Assembly: GCA_022695795.1 (NCBI GenBank)
Contig: MU404092.1
Span: 248,001 to 312,000 of the forward strand
Reading direction: 5' to 3'
Source: Biscogniauxia marginata
Lineage: Eukaryota; Ascomycota; Sordariomycetes; Xylariales; Xylariaceae
Length of the DNA stretch: 64,000 nucleotides
Shown: positions 1 through 10,943 of the stretch, piece after piece
Position numbering within the stretch: position 1 is the first letter of the stretch
Layout of the letters: the number at the start of each line of letters is the position of its first letter
Translations under genes and position numbers: made by a program
Notes under the pieces: model-generated
Databases searched by the model: none
Seen by the model: the letters and a program-made list of their open reading frames with translations, nothing else
Told to the model about the DNA's origin: nothing

Positions 1-399
1 TCAGAAAGCACGGGCTGCAGAGCTTTTTTAAAGAGTTAAGAACATTGTTTAATGTATAAGATGTGATAAGAGTTAGCAAGGGTCGTCGTTACCGGCCCAG
101 ACATAGACATATCCGAAAAGTCGACGCTAAAGCAGGCTTTATACGGCATTTTCCTGTATTACTACGAGCCACTTAAGTAGAGATACCTATATCATGTCCG
201 TGAGGTGATGACGTCTCTTACTAACCCTCATAGGCTTACTTACAACAGTATCATAATAGAGGTTGACCTCAAATATATAGTCAGCATGATCATAACAGTT
301 ACTGGAAGACACGAAAGTACCATTCTGTTCATGGAATTAGGATCCGTACATAAGAAATTGGATGGATTAGAAACGCAGTCTGGCTCAACCTCAACTCCA

Positions 400-1151
400 G
401 ACCAGTTTTGAGATTCGAGGAAACACCAGGTCAATCCTTGGTAATAGGCCGGATCAGTGATATTGCCCGGGCCGTAATGTAGATCGATCTCATCACTAAA
501 TGTCCCAACATCCTTTGGATCGAATAGAGGTTCGCCAGTCGTGGCATTTGTCTGAGTGGTAGAATTAGCATTACCGAGATCGCCGTCGGCAAGGCTTGCG
601 TCGTTGACTGTCGGGTCACTCGTATAGTTGAGGGGAAAATTGCTAACTATAGTGTTAGATCAGCTTGATTTTCAGGGAAAACGTATTCAGCTGCATACTC
701 GGACTTCAGACATGCCATTGTGATGCCCTCAACGAAGCGGAGAGCAAATGAATCTACCGGGACCAACTTGCTCGCGATATTGTACGTCAGACCAATGCAA
801 GAGTCTCCGACATTAGTAACCCAAGTGCTGATGTCATCGATGCAGCTTGAAGTGCACAGGGCCGTTATGTTCTCTTCGGACCGGTAGTAGTTATCGATCT
901 AGCCAGCCATGCGATAAAGGTCTGGGTCACAATTCAAAGTTGCGTTCCTGAAGATCCTATCAGCATTTGTTCAGATGCATGTCGAAGTCAATTTACATGG
1001 CTATGATGCAGTCTTCCGTCCATCCTAGGTTCGTAGCAAGGCCTCCAACATCAATCGCCGGAAACGTGTTGAAGGAGATAGTATCTTGAGCCACGGCATT
1101 GGCAGAAAAAAACGCCACCCAAAGACTGCCAGTAAAGCATATTGACGCCAT
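400..1151 (-). pseudogene. LysM-effector-like secreted protein, broken
   Basis: The gene reads on the minus strand from an ATG at 1151 with a hydrophobic signal peptide ending near an AVAQ motif. Frame continuity supports introns at 948-996 and 643-698 (donor GTATGC, branch CTAAC). Exon 2 carries NCDPDLYRMAG, then TALCTSSC and MACLKS, the cysteine-containing pattern I know from the N-terminal part of fungal LysM proteins, which bind chitin fragments outside the cell. A TAG stop at 899-901 replaces what the family would have as Trp (TGG to TAG, in CpA context on the opposite strand). Exon 3 stays open to about 400 with Asn/Thr-rich glycosylation-like sequence, then degenerates; no clear LysM domain is left. 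It lies head-to-head with the chitinase starting at 2271, a pairing common in fungi. Family assignment is moderate, loss of function fairly sure. Confidence 0.55.
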
Positions 1152-2270
1152 ATCTGATTGAAAGAAGTGTAATAATAGGGGAATCAAGGAAGAGAAGCTG
1201 TTCAACGAAAGGCTCCGGGAGACAAGATGATTAAAAAAAAAAAGGAGCGGTTGGTAAGGCCGAATCAAGCAAAGAGGGACAGGACTATACTTTGCGAGAC
1301 TGTCATCGACTTTAGAGGTCATCTTCGGCAAAGCAAGGCTGAAGAGAGCCAACCTAGTGGGATCGGGCATGTTGTGCATTTGATAACATAGACATAGTCA
1401 TAAGGCGTGAATGTGTAAAGGCGAGTTGTAACCGACGTGACCCCTAATTATCGAATAATTAAGTCTCACCACCCTCGGCTGCAGTAGGAGGTAATCCCAG
1501 CCGAGAATTCATAAAATATCTATTATGCTTGCTTGATTGGGCTTGTCCCTCCTGTTTGATGTTGCTACAAGGTTTCAGACTGTGTAGGTATATATATTGG
1601 AAGACGTGTCTTACGTAACCACCGTATATCGCGGCGCCGCCGAATAGGAATATTGGAAGATGTGTCGTCTTGTTGAACGTCGGTAGATGAATATCATGCC
1701 ATTTTTGCTGACCAACCGATGGGTTCTATAAGAGATACTACCTTTTAGTCAGGACCTCAGGTACAATATACGACTCTGTGCATTCCTACCTGTTTCCCAC
1801 GGTACTGTATATCTATCAGCCATTCTAGCCCAGTCGCTTAGCTTGTGCCTTCGTATCTTTGGTCCCCGTTCTATATCAGCGCCCAATTTAGCAGGGGCTT
1901 ATTATACCGACCTCTTAGCCGGCTCTTCCCTGCAAGAGGCTCAGGTGGTCTGTTTGTGTAGCCAAAAGGAAAGATGGGACACTGCATTTCGGTTCAGCAG
2001 ATGTAAGAGAAGCTGACCTGTTTGAGACCAACGTTTCTCAACGGTCTGTATTCAGCCTTGAGTGAGTCCAACATCCGAGAACATCACCTGCAACATATAG
2101 ATCTCAGTACTAGTGTCTCGTAAGTAGCCTCGAGGTGTTCTCCTTCCGGCGTGCGGTAAGAATATACATTTCGGAATGGCGAGTAATGATATCATGCTCC
2201 TTTGGCCTCCCCCGCAGGGACCGAACTCTCTCTTCTATGCACGGTTTTGACAGTCACTGCCTTCGACAGT
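1152..2270. promoter_or_regulatory. Shared intergenic region of the LysM/chitinase pair
   Basis: About 1.1 kb between two divergent starts, presumed to hold both promoters. I see no coding frame. Two near-identical copies of ATATTGGAAGAYGTGTC lie near 1596 and 1649. Function is inferred only from position. Confidence 0.4.
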
Positions 2271-5200
2271 ATGGTCATTATATCCTTCAGAACATTCATG
2301 CTCGGAGCAGCCCTGAGTGCCGTTGCCGTAGCGTCTCCTATCGAAGCTCGCTCTCCTAATCCCAATTTACCTCTTGGCCCTCGAGCCCTTCCCATTGGCA
2401 CTTGCGAATCTAGCACACCTTGCCCTAACGGTGCTTGCTGTGGTAGCAATGGACTTTGCGGATACTCACCAGCCGAGTGCGGTACGGGATGCACATCTAA
2501 TTGCAATGCCAAAGCTACATGCGGTCAATATGGTACACCTGGACACCAGACCTGCCCTCTAAATGCCTGCTGCTCTCAATTTGGGTAAGTTCTACTGGAA
2601 ATATCTCGTTGTATTTCCCATGGTAAAACACTGACATTTCTCGTAGGTTTTGCGGTAGCACCTCGGACTTCTGCGGTACAGGATGCCAGAAAGGCTTTGG
2701 CTCATGTGGCGATGTACCCAAGCTCTCCTGTTCAAGTTCAGGTGTGAGAAAGCGCACCATAGGCTACTATGAGTCGTGGGCGTCCACTCTGAAATGTCAA
2801 AAAGCAAGTCAACCATACAGAAACTCTATTTATTCTTTCTGACCTCGCCCAGGTTCAACCTGAGGACCTTAATTTGGCTGGTTACACTCATGTCAACTTT
2901 GCATTTGATTTATTCGACCCCGATACCTTCCAGATTACTCCTATGGATTCAAACTCTGCCACTCTATACAACCGCTTCACTGCTTTGAAGGATAACTACA
3001 GCGGCCTGCAGACCTGGATCTCTATCAGTGGATGGTCATTCACAGATCCGGGCCCAACGAGACATGCCTTCTCTAATATGGTCAACACTTCTGCGAGACG
3101 TCAAATGTTCATCTCCGGCATCTTGTCGTTCATGAATACTTATAGGTTTGACGGACTGGACATCGATTGAGTGAGTACAGTCTCGCACCGACCTACCCCT
3201 ATATCATACGACCTAGCAAGTCATTTAGGAGTATCCCGGCGCAGATGGCCGTGGAGGCGTGGAAGCGGATAACGCCAATTTCGTATTGCCAGTACAGGAG
3301 TTGAAACAGAGCTTGGGTTCGAAAGGCCGAACCATGATGTTGCCAACCAGCTATTGGTACCTGCAACATTTCGACGTCAATGCAATGCAGGACTATGTAG
3401 ACTGGTTTGTTCGCTCTTCCCTCTGGATAATTGCTCTCGCTGATGACTTCCAGGTTCAACCTTATGTCGTATGACTTGCACGGGACATGGGACACTGATT
3501 CGCAGTTCGTCGGCCCTTATATTGCGCCTCACACGAACTTGACAGAAATCGACTTGTGCCTGGGACTTCTGTGGCGTGCAGGCGTGGATCCATCTAAAGT
3601 TATCCTTGGGCAAGGGTGGGTGAGTTAAAATATTCCAAACAACCGGAATTCGAGTGCTCAGATGTAGTACCACGGCCGCTCTTCCACGTTGAAGGATCCT
3701 TTATGTAACAAGCCAAATGAAGTGTGTGAGTTCAGCGGCGGTGCCAACGCTGGGCCTTGTTCTGATGCGGCTGGTATCCTCGATTACCAGGAGATCTCCG
3801 ATGTCGTTAGCCAGTACAATCTTGACATAACCTGGGACAAAACTGCTAGCGTCAAATTGATTACCTGGAATGACAACCAGTGGGTGTCGTACTACGACGA
3901 TGACACCTTTCTACAAAAGAAAGTGAGCTTTCCAAGCCCAACGGGCCAGAACTCTGCTTACCATCGACTATAAAGTCATTTGCCAACGATAGATGTCTCG
4001 GTGGTCTGATGGCGTGGGCTATTGATCAGATGGATCAGTCTTCATCAAAAAAACCTAGCATCAGGTGTTACCCGGGATCAACAGAATAGCGCCAAACAAT
4101 CTTCCGCGGACCAGGCGGCCAAACTGACATGCTACACTACGGACTGCAATACCAAATGCAAGAAGGGCACAAATCAGGTTGCTCAGATGAACGGTCAGCC
4201 TGGCCAGTTGTCTACTAGGTTAGTACCAGTCACCCCGAAGGTTGATAGAAAGGGTCGTTGGCGGCTAGGGCGTAGAAATCTCCGGACACTCAACGCTAGA
4301 TTCGGCCTCATCTCGTCCTCTCCCGTATCATTACTAAAACAGATATTCTTACATCGTGTCTGGGCGGCACCACCTTTTATCAACCTGCGCCCTCTATCTC
4401 TGGAATACCGTTAAGACTAATGACGGGATAGTGGCCGCTGCCCCAGCGGACAATACCGAAATCTCTGCTGCAATGATGGAACCACCATGGGTAAGTGTTA
4501 GTGGCGCGGATACCGTGGAGTGGGATTGTCATGTATCTCTGGCTGCGCAGACGGTATGTTCATTTATCCAACGATCTTGAAACTTTACTGATGTGTTTAT
4601 GCCGGACGAGACTGAACTCGTCACCGACACGAATAACCATAGCGGAAACAAAGACCAAACGTGCAACGGTGGTTTACAATCCTACTGCTGCTCAGGCTTT
4701 AAGACACCGCCAACCAAATCACAACTCAAGCAAAAAGACGCAGATGCAGGGAAAGATGCAGCAGAGGCTGCTGCGGAACAATTAGGTTTTGATATCGCAG
4801 CAAAAGCCTTCTGCCTAGTTGCTGTTCTAGCACTACTAGCACCACTGGAACTTGTTGAAGATCTCATTCCGTTCATTAGTAAGTCTCATATAGCCGGAAT
4901 CATGCTTATTCAAGACACTCATACGCGTGTGAAGGTTGGATCTTAGATGCCGCTGAGATGGCAGCCATTCCAGAATTGATTCAGGTTTGCGTCAAAGGCA
5001 TCGAGAAAGAAGGCAAAGCTGAGTTCAAAGCCTTCGGAAAGGAGCGATCTCTCTCCATACCAACTAAGACGAAACCAGTCTCTACAAGGCCGCCGTCCTC
5101 TAGCCATAGCTCGCTGCCCACGAGCTCCGCCAACTGCAAGCGAGTGGATGGCGACAACAATTGCGGTAGACCGCAGCGTAATGGTCCGGACATCTACGAG

Positions 5201-6264
5201 AGTACGGCATCGAGCCCGCTCCGACTGTTTCAACCTGCCGTGGCGGACCTTGGTTACAACCGTGCCTACACTATAGCTCTGTGATTAACCGAATTCCGGC
5301 TTGCAAGACCTTGAAGTGCCCTCCTCACAGCAGAGCGAATCCGAATCGTCCATGGAGAAACCAATGGTATAACGACCACAACGCAGAATGGTAAGACTTT
5401 TAATCACTTTCCACGATAACACTAACATAGGGCACTAGGTGCAACGGCTTCATACAGGAAAGGGGTGTGAACTGCCAGGCAGAGGAATATCCACCTGCTA
5501 CATTCTGGCAGGGCGCTCTGAGCCCCAAGTAATATATCCGCTTTGCCCCGGGAACTCAAAACGCAGGGGCTGGTTCCCTGTTCGGGCTGGCTTTCTGTAG
5601 GTTCGACAATCAGGGCAACCTCCCTGTCCAGAGAGTCAGCGATCGAGTAGTGGGAGGTCTCAAAAGAAGAGTCATTCATTATTCTGCGCGGACCACCCGC
5701 AGCGCGGTCAGGATCGAATTTGACAATGATGTTGTAGATCCGGACGGTGTCATGGGCCTGCGAGTAAACCCTTGCTGGCCAGGAGTACTTCTAGAAGACC
5801 CCGGCTTCGCGTTGCTCATGGATGATCCGTATTACACGCGCGACCGAGATGCCCAGCGCTATGGCAAGGCCAATTATCCGGGCCTCACCCCGAAAGACGT
5901 GCTTGGTAACCATGTGGCCCAACCGGCATTCAGGAAACGCGACGAGGACGCGCATGCCTTGGACACCGATGCTTGGGTGTTCAACGATGGAAGCTGTACT
6001 CGACGTGCCACGGATGTGGAGTTGGAGGAAGTATTGGGTATTCTGCGGTGCAGTTCGGCTGACTGCCACGAAGAGATACAGGCTTTGGGTATTGATACAG
6101 CGCTTGTTATGCAGCCTGAGGCGACCGCATCCCCTCAGGTGCAGACTGCGATAGCATCCACGACACAGTTAGCGATAGGAGTGGTCGCTGCTCCAGTGGG
6201 CGGCGCTTCCGCTGGGAGCGGTGCTCATGAGATATTTGCGCAACCGCGGGCGACAGGTTTATGA
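2271..6264 (+). pseudogene. GH18 group-C chitinase with hevein domains, broken
   Basis: Secreted multidomain chitinase of the killer-toxin-like subgroup C type, which would hydrolyse chitin. In order: signal peptide (ATG 2271), two hevein-type chitin-binding modules (CCGSNGLCGYSPAECG; CCSQFG plus FCGSTSDFCG across an intron), a GH18 barrel starting RTIGYYESW with LAGYTHVNFAFD, the active-site block DGLDID, NLMSYDLHGTWD and GGLMAWAIDQ, then the long Cys-rich C-terminal region of this subgroup. Introns fit at 2585-2646, 2804-2852 (GC donor), 3171-3228, 3405-3453, 3620-3667, 3923-3975, 4219-4431 and 5391-5438; the junction near 4554-4606 is unresolved. Stops interrupt it at 3168 (TGA for Trp, just before the catalytic Glu), 4499 (TAG for Gln) and 5530 (TAA for Gln). 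Frame shifts occur at an A7 run (4047-4053) and near 5190-5230. Broken in at least five places. Confidence 0.85.
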
Positions 6265-6410
6265 TAGACAGATATCTCCGTATGACTGATACTAGAACAC
6301 AGTATATTTTGTCTCCTCACACCTTGTCATCAACTCTGAACGTAGATACTTGCACTTTCCATTCGGGGCCCAGCCAGACTTCTTACTAACCCTTAGCCCA
6401 TATTTGTCTC

Positions 6411-7331
6411 TCAGTCGAACAGTGCCGCATCCGGATTCGCTTCATCCATTCGCCGCGTCTCATCCGCATCCCTCCTCTTCTCCAACTCCAACAATTCGGC
6501 TCTACATTTCTCCTTGTTGAAGGAGTCCGGCCATCCGTGGCGGAGATACATGTTGTAAACATCCTGTAAACGTCACAGATTAGCCTTAGCAAGCTCAACA
6601 CAAGAGAGCCGGACTTCTGAACCTACCGCTACATGCTTCCTCTCCCTTCCCCTCGCTAAGTATTGCTCCCTATCAAGCTCATTCTCATGATCATCATAAC
6701 TGGTATCATCTTGAACATACCACGACATCAACTGCCTTTGCTGCACAAGTTCCTCCTCGGTCCTCGACTCCGCACGGCTGTAGAATCTCCCCGTCATGGG
6801 CACACCTATCGGGTTCGGTACTGACATCCACACCAATTTCGCATACCTCCGCGTCCAAGAGTCCAACAATTCTGTGATGGATGTTGTGCGATGAGCTCTC
6901 CATTTTTCCGCTTCAGGTAGAGCCTCGTATTCCTCGTAAGGCACCGTGATGTGGGATCCCGTGTGAGAGAACTCGGTTATGGTGCCTTCGCTGGTGTCGA
7001 GAATCAAAGACATACCTTCTCGATCGACACTATGCGTGAGGTAGACGCAGTGGGCCGGGAGGGGGTGGATTTCTTGGGTATTTGGGTTGTCGGCGTAGCA
7101 GACGGGAATGGTTTCCCAGTGAACAAGAAGTTGCTCGGATGGGCTCTCTGGGCGGAGGTATGAGAGGTGGCGAAGTAGGTCGAGGACGGTTTCATTTCCC
7201 CCCTGGATGTTGATCGAGTTCCAGCCGTTCGGAGGCGGTATGATAAGTGTGCTGTTGTTTAGATACGGGTGGCGAATAATTTCTCGATAGAATCTTAGGA
7301 CAGCGTTGACGGTCTCACTGCGGGAATACAT
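6411..7331 (-). CDS. Conserved-looking protein of unknown function
   Basis: Two exons, joined across a 63-bp intron (6564-6626, GTAGGT..CAG, phase 0), give about 285 residues from the ATG at 7331 to the TGA at 6411. I do not recognise a named domain. The protein is soluble, with no signal peptide or membrane segment. It is rich in charged and aromatic residues, has a central block THSVDREGMSLILDTSEGTI followed by EKWRAHRTTS and LVWMSVPNPIGVP, and ends in an acidic, charged helix with VDEANP-like sequence (MDEANPDAALFD). The block structure reads like a constrained fungal hypothetical family. It sits tail-to-tail with the broken chitinase, 146 bp away. Splice joining restores a natural C-terminus, which supports a real gene. 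Confidence 0.75.
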
Positions 7332-7985
7332 CTCGAGGTCGTGTTAGTGAGTGACTGCTGTAGTGAAGAAATGTGATGAAGGGAGGCTGAAATGTAGTTC
7401 GCTTCGGATTCATTAGAATAACGGAGGTGCGGGGTGGGCATTACTCCCACGAGATGCATTTTGTGATTCAAAGCATCTGGACTGGGAGGGAATCTAAAGA
7501 GTCTGTGGTGCGTTGTATGCATTTGGTACTACATCCTGGTATATTCCAAGCTAACGGAGGTTTCCGTGCTCTCGGATCGGAAGTCTAGCCCAAATACTTA
7601 TTGTCCGCCAGCTACCGGCAGCTGCTCCGTCTAGAAGAAAACGGTCTTCCGGCCCCACTGCAAACCGGAAGACGGGCCGGGGCACTCAGAGTGCAAAAGG
7701 CGGCCGGAACATTGGAAGAGAATCAAAAGGGAAAGGCGGATCGAGGCGCTACCGTGATGAGTCAACAGACACAACTTGTGTCGCATATTCTATATTACTG
7801 TTAAGCGCAACGTCTTGTTCTATGCTATGTAATATCACGAGACCAGGGAAATAAGTTTATAAACTCGATAAACTTGATAGCTAGCTAACATATAGTTATA
7901 GGCTCTCCTCTTATTTAATAAGGCAATAGTCATTCCCAATATACTCACGAGATATATGTCTTAACAGTTAGCTTTATTCCAAAAC
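7332..7985. other. Intergenic, no gene seen
   Basis: Upstream region of the minus-strand gene ending at 7331. A short GC-rich patch with complementary GTCTTCCGGCC / GGAAGACGGGCC-type words (about 7648-7690) could fold; the rest, from 7800, is AT-rich without coding signal. Confidence 0.5.
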
Positions 7986-8636
7986 CGGAATTAAACGGCT
8001 CTTGAATTAGAGGCGGGGGTGTTGAACACGGCGATCGGAAACCCGGTTTCGGACACGAGCCCGATGAACATCATAGAGGCGCACGGGCGGAACGATACAT
8101 CTCGAGGGTGCGGTGGCACTGACGGGCGTACGGTGCAAGCGCTGCGGGGGACCGCTTCCTGCTCCGCACCGGACTTGCAACGGCCGCCGTCGCGTACCGC
8201 GTCCCGGGGCTGAAGTACTAACTTCACGCACGAGGGCAGGGCCGGGCTGCTCGTCGCGGACGGCTACGTGGTCGACACGCCGACGTGCGAGTGCCCCAAG
8301 CTGGAAGACGTGGACAGCTTGCCGTGCCGCAGCCTAGTACGATGGAGTATGGGCGACGCGCGTATTGTGAATCGTATGTTTGAGCGAAACGTTAGTTTTG
8401 GGGAGATCTGCACTTACGTTAGGCCTATATACATACCACGTTTCAACGCGGCGGTGATGTCTGACTCTTTTAAGTGCTTCTGGGTTGGATCCGGGCACGG
8501 AGAGAGGAGAGAGGCCAGAAAGGGAAAAGATAAGCCGGTAATCAGATGCGACAATGAGGCACAAAAATCCTTCAATCCAAAACACGAGGGTCGTTTGTTC
8601 ACTTTTCATCCATCTCGTATTGGGCCTGCAATTTAG
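7986..8636 (+). other. GC-rich island with a possible coding remnant
   Basis: From about 7990 to 8340 base composition jumps to very GC-rich between AT-rich flanks. A plus-strand frame runs from about 8220 to the stop at 8636 and includes LLVADGYVVDTPTCECPKL; a second open frame covers 8019-8213. No start, splice pattern or known domain makes a convincing gene. It could be a captured or degraded exon, or a short unknown gene. I cannot assign a product. Confidence 0.25.
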
Positions 8637-9518
8637 GTGGTATGGGATAGATATTATACATATAGTTAAGACAGGGTAATATGAATAGAGAAAAAGAAAC
8701 GTACACCGGGCATTACGGTATTCGTCATACACTTCTCGTAACTACATGGAGAGAACAAGGTAACAACCCCCACATAATACAACGTAGTCAGCATTATCGG
8801 TGCAGATGGTATCGTGGAAAGATTCTTGAGGCGTAGTGATTGGCCCCAGTCTTTTGGCCCCAGCGTCTTGGCTCCTTTGCCGAGGCCATCGTTCCTAGTG
8901 GGCGCGGCCTACATTGGGTAGACCTAGGACGTAGATCTCGTAGGGCTGAAATGCACTGCCGACGTTCCTCGATTATACCGCAGGTACCCCTAGTGATGGG
9001 ACCTTTCACTGGTACCCCGGAGCGTGGTGCGGCAGGGTAGGATTGATAGGCCGTCTTGCATCAATATTTAGTGCCACGGCATAATGATTAACGATAAGAC
9101 GAAATCTGTGTTGGGGCACATTCATACAGTTGATCGCTCTGTCGGGTGTGGCCATTTAGATTACCGTGGCTGGTGAGCCAAATTGGTAATAGCTGGGAGT
9201 CATGAGCAGCGTCAGAACCGCAATATATTTAGACGGGGCGAGACGTCATATTATTCGTAAGTAGGATGATGTTCGGCTGCCACATCTATGATCATCTCAA
9301 ACGGGATTTCTCGAGGATAGGGATCTCAGCCTAGGAAACAGACTGGAACATCAGAATCTGTGACTGGTTTATCGTATAGTAGCTTTCGCAAAAAAATTGA
9401 TGTATCGTATGTGGCGCCATTATTAGGAATATAGCTTTGCTGAAGACCCCCCAAACCCTGGGTTGCTGAGACCGGTTCCCTGCACCACGGTATAAGTATG
9501 AACTCTCAAGAACGACGA
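8637..9518. other. Intergenic, no gene seen
   Basis: About 0.9 kb downstream of PEX2 (which is on the minus strand). No frame with coding character, no repeat and no RNA gene was recognised. Confidence 0.5.
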
Positions 9519-10943
9519 TCAGTCCTCAAAATCGTCATCTACCCCAGCTTCCTCCTCCTCATAAATCTCCGAATCGGTGTCTTCTGGACTATCATTTGTT
9601 GGAGCATCGGACCTCACATCCCGAGGAACTTCGCTAGATCGACGAGGAGGCGCACTTTCTTCTTGTTGCTGGGAACTGACTCCTTCATCATCGATGAAAC
9701 CAACGTGTTTGGCAGTGGGTGACGACGCTTTGGTTGGCTTTTCCAACACATCCCCACTCCAGGGCTTACACTCCTTCACAAGCTCACCACAGCGTAGACA
9801 GTTCCAGCCCTCGCCTTCCTCACGTTCGAGCCTAGTGGCAAGGCAGACGAAGCAATATATGCAACCGCAAGGTATGGTCTCGTAAGGGTTCGTGATATCT
9901 GTCTGTGCCGACCCAACAACCCCACTCGAGGCAGCCGCGGCTAGAACCTCCGTTTCAGACACCGCTGAGTTTTGATCCTGATAGCATATAGCGCATGTAC
10001 GCTCAGGCAAGAAGGCGTATTCGCCCTGCTTGTCCTTGTCGTCTCCTTCAGCGCCTACGTGGACGATCTGCTTGGTCTTCCTCCACGTCCGGCTCAGCCA
10101 TCTCCGCCACCGATTTATCCCGACCAGAGGCAAAACAAAGAGCAGAAACTCGGTGAATGCATGCCAGACCAGCTGCCTGTTGAGATACTCAAAGGAAACC
10201 TCTCTGTTGACTTGGCTCGTCGGTGGGGCTAGGCGCATCCTCAGCAGCCTGTCCAAGATGGTCCGGTACCTCCCGTGCAGTAGAAACACTAGGAAGGAAA
10301 CAAATGCAGCAACCGAATGCACAGTGCCGATGCGCGAAGTGATGCTTGATAGTCGCTGCACTAATGGAGAGGGTTGATCGTAGCCATTGTCGCGTTCTAG
10401 CAACCAATTCTCCCACTTAGACCACCCGTATTTTCCGCCTACAGTTATCAAGCCGTATAAACTCTTCTGCCACTTGCTTGGGGGCGTCAGGATAGGGCCG
10501 TCGCGTCTCGCATCGGTGTACTTTAGGTTCTGTAGGGCAGCGCCGTACGTAGCATCGTGATCCCACACTGTGAGCTTGAATAGCAAGGTCCGCAGGACGA
10601 GCAGGATTTCGGCAGACCAGTCATCTTTTATATTGCCACCGAGATACTTCAAGGCCTCGCCAACCTGATCCCTCAGCTGGCTGACTAGGTCTTCGTCTAG
10701 TAACTCGGCATCGACTTGACCGACTCGAAAGGCGGGTCTGGTGCCCTCGCGCGAGGATATAAGCTCCCACGTCGACAACGAAGCGGCGCCGAGTCGGTTG
10801 AAAGGAGAAGGTAAGCGCGTCACCTCGGACCAGGCACGCGAGGTTTCGCGATGGGCGGCTAGTTGTGCCTGTGATTCTCGTTCGCGGGCCTGTCGCCGCG
10901 CAGCCAGCCGCTGCTGGGCTTGGGCGAAGTTTGTCGAGCTCAT
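9519..10943 (-). CDS. PEX2: Peroxisomal biogenesis factor 2 (RING E3 ligase)
   Basis: Intronless 474-residue protein. PEX2 is an integral peroxisomal membrane protein which, with PEX10 and PEX12, forms the ubiquitin ligase that modifies and recycles the import receptor PEX5. The N-terminal Pex2/Pex12 domain spans roughly residues 40-290, with hydrophobic stretches near 161-170, 210-223 and 263-275. The RING follows: TCAIC (C317, C320), PCGCIYCFVC (C359, C361, C364, C367) and NCLRC (C382, C385). Cys361 stands where many RINGs have His. A charged, acidic tail of about 80 residues ends EEEEAGVDDDFED. The start at 10943 is the first ATG of the frame and gives the usual charged N-terminus. It is divergent from the regulator at 12574. 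The identification is strong. Confidence 0.93.
   Translation of the reverse strand: MSSTNFAQAQQRLAARRQARERESQAQLAAHRETSRAWSEVTRLPSPFNRLGAASLSTWELISSREGTRPAFRVGQVDAELLDEDLVSQLRDQVGEALKYLGGNIKDDWSAEILLVLRTLLFKLTVWDHDATYGAALQNLKYTDARRDGPILTPPSKWQKSLYGLITVGGKYGWSKWENWLLERDNGYDQPSPLVQRLSSITSRIGTVHSVAAFVSFLVFLLHGRYRTILDRLLRMRLAPPTSQVNREVSFEYLNRQLVWHAFTEFLLFVLPLVGINRWRRWLSRTWRKTKQIVHVGAEGDDKDKQGEYAFLPERTCAICYQDQNSAVSETEVLAAAASSGVVGSAQTDITNPYETIPCGCIYCFVCLATRLEREEGEGWNCLRCGELVKECKPWSGDVLEKPTKASSPTAKHVGFIDDEGVSSQQQEESAPPRRSSEVPRDVRSDAPTNDSPEDTDSEIYEEEEAGVDDDFED

Noticed and set aside
993..1379. A 128-residue minus-strand protein starting at 1379
   Set aside because: The signal peptide and family pattern begin at the internal ATG 1151; the upstream part is Leu/Phe/Ser-rich leader-like sequence.
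2202..2270. Chitinase start upstream of 2271
   Set aside because: The upstream frame has no ATG giving a signal peptide; ATG 2271 (or 2298) places the hydrophobic core correctly.
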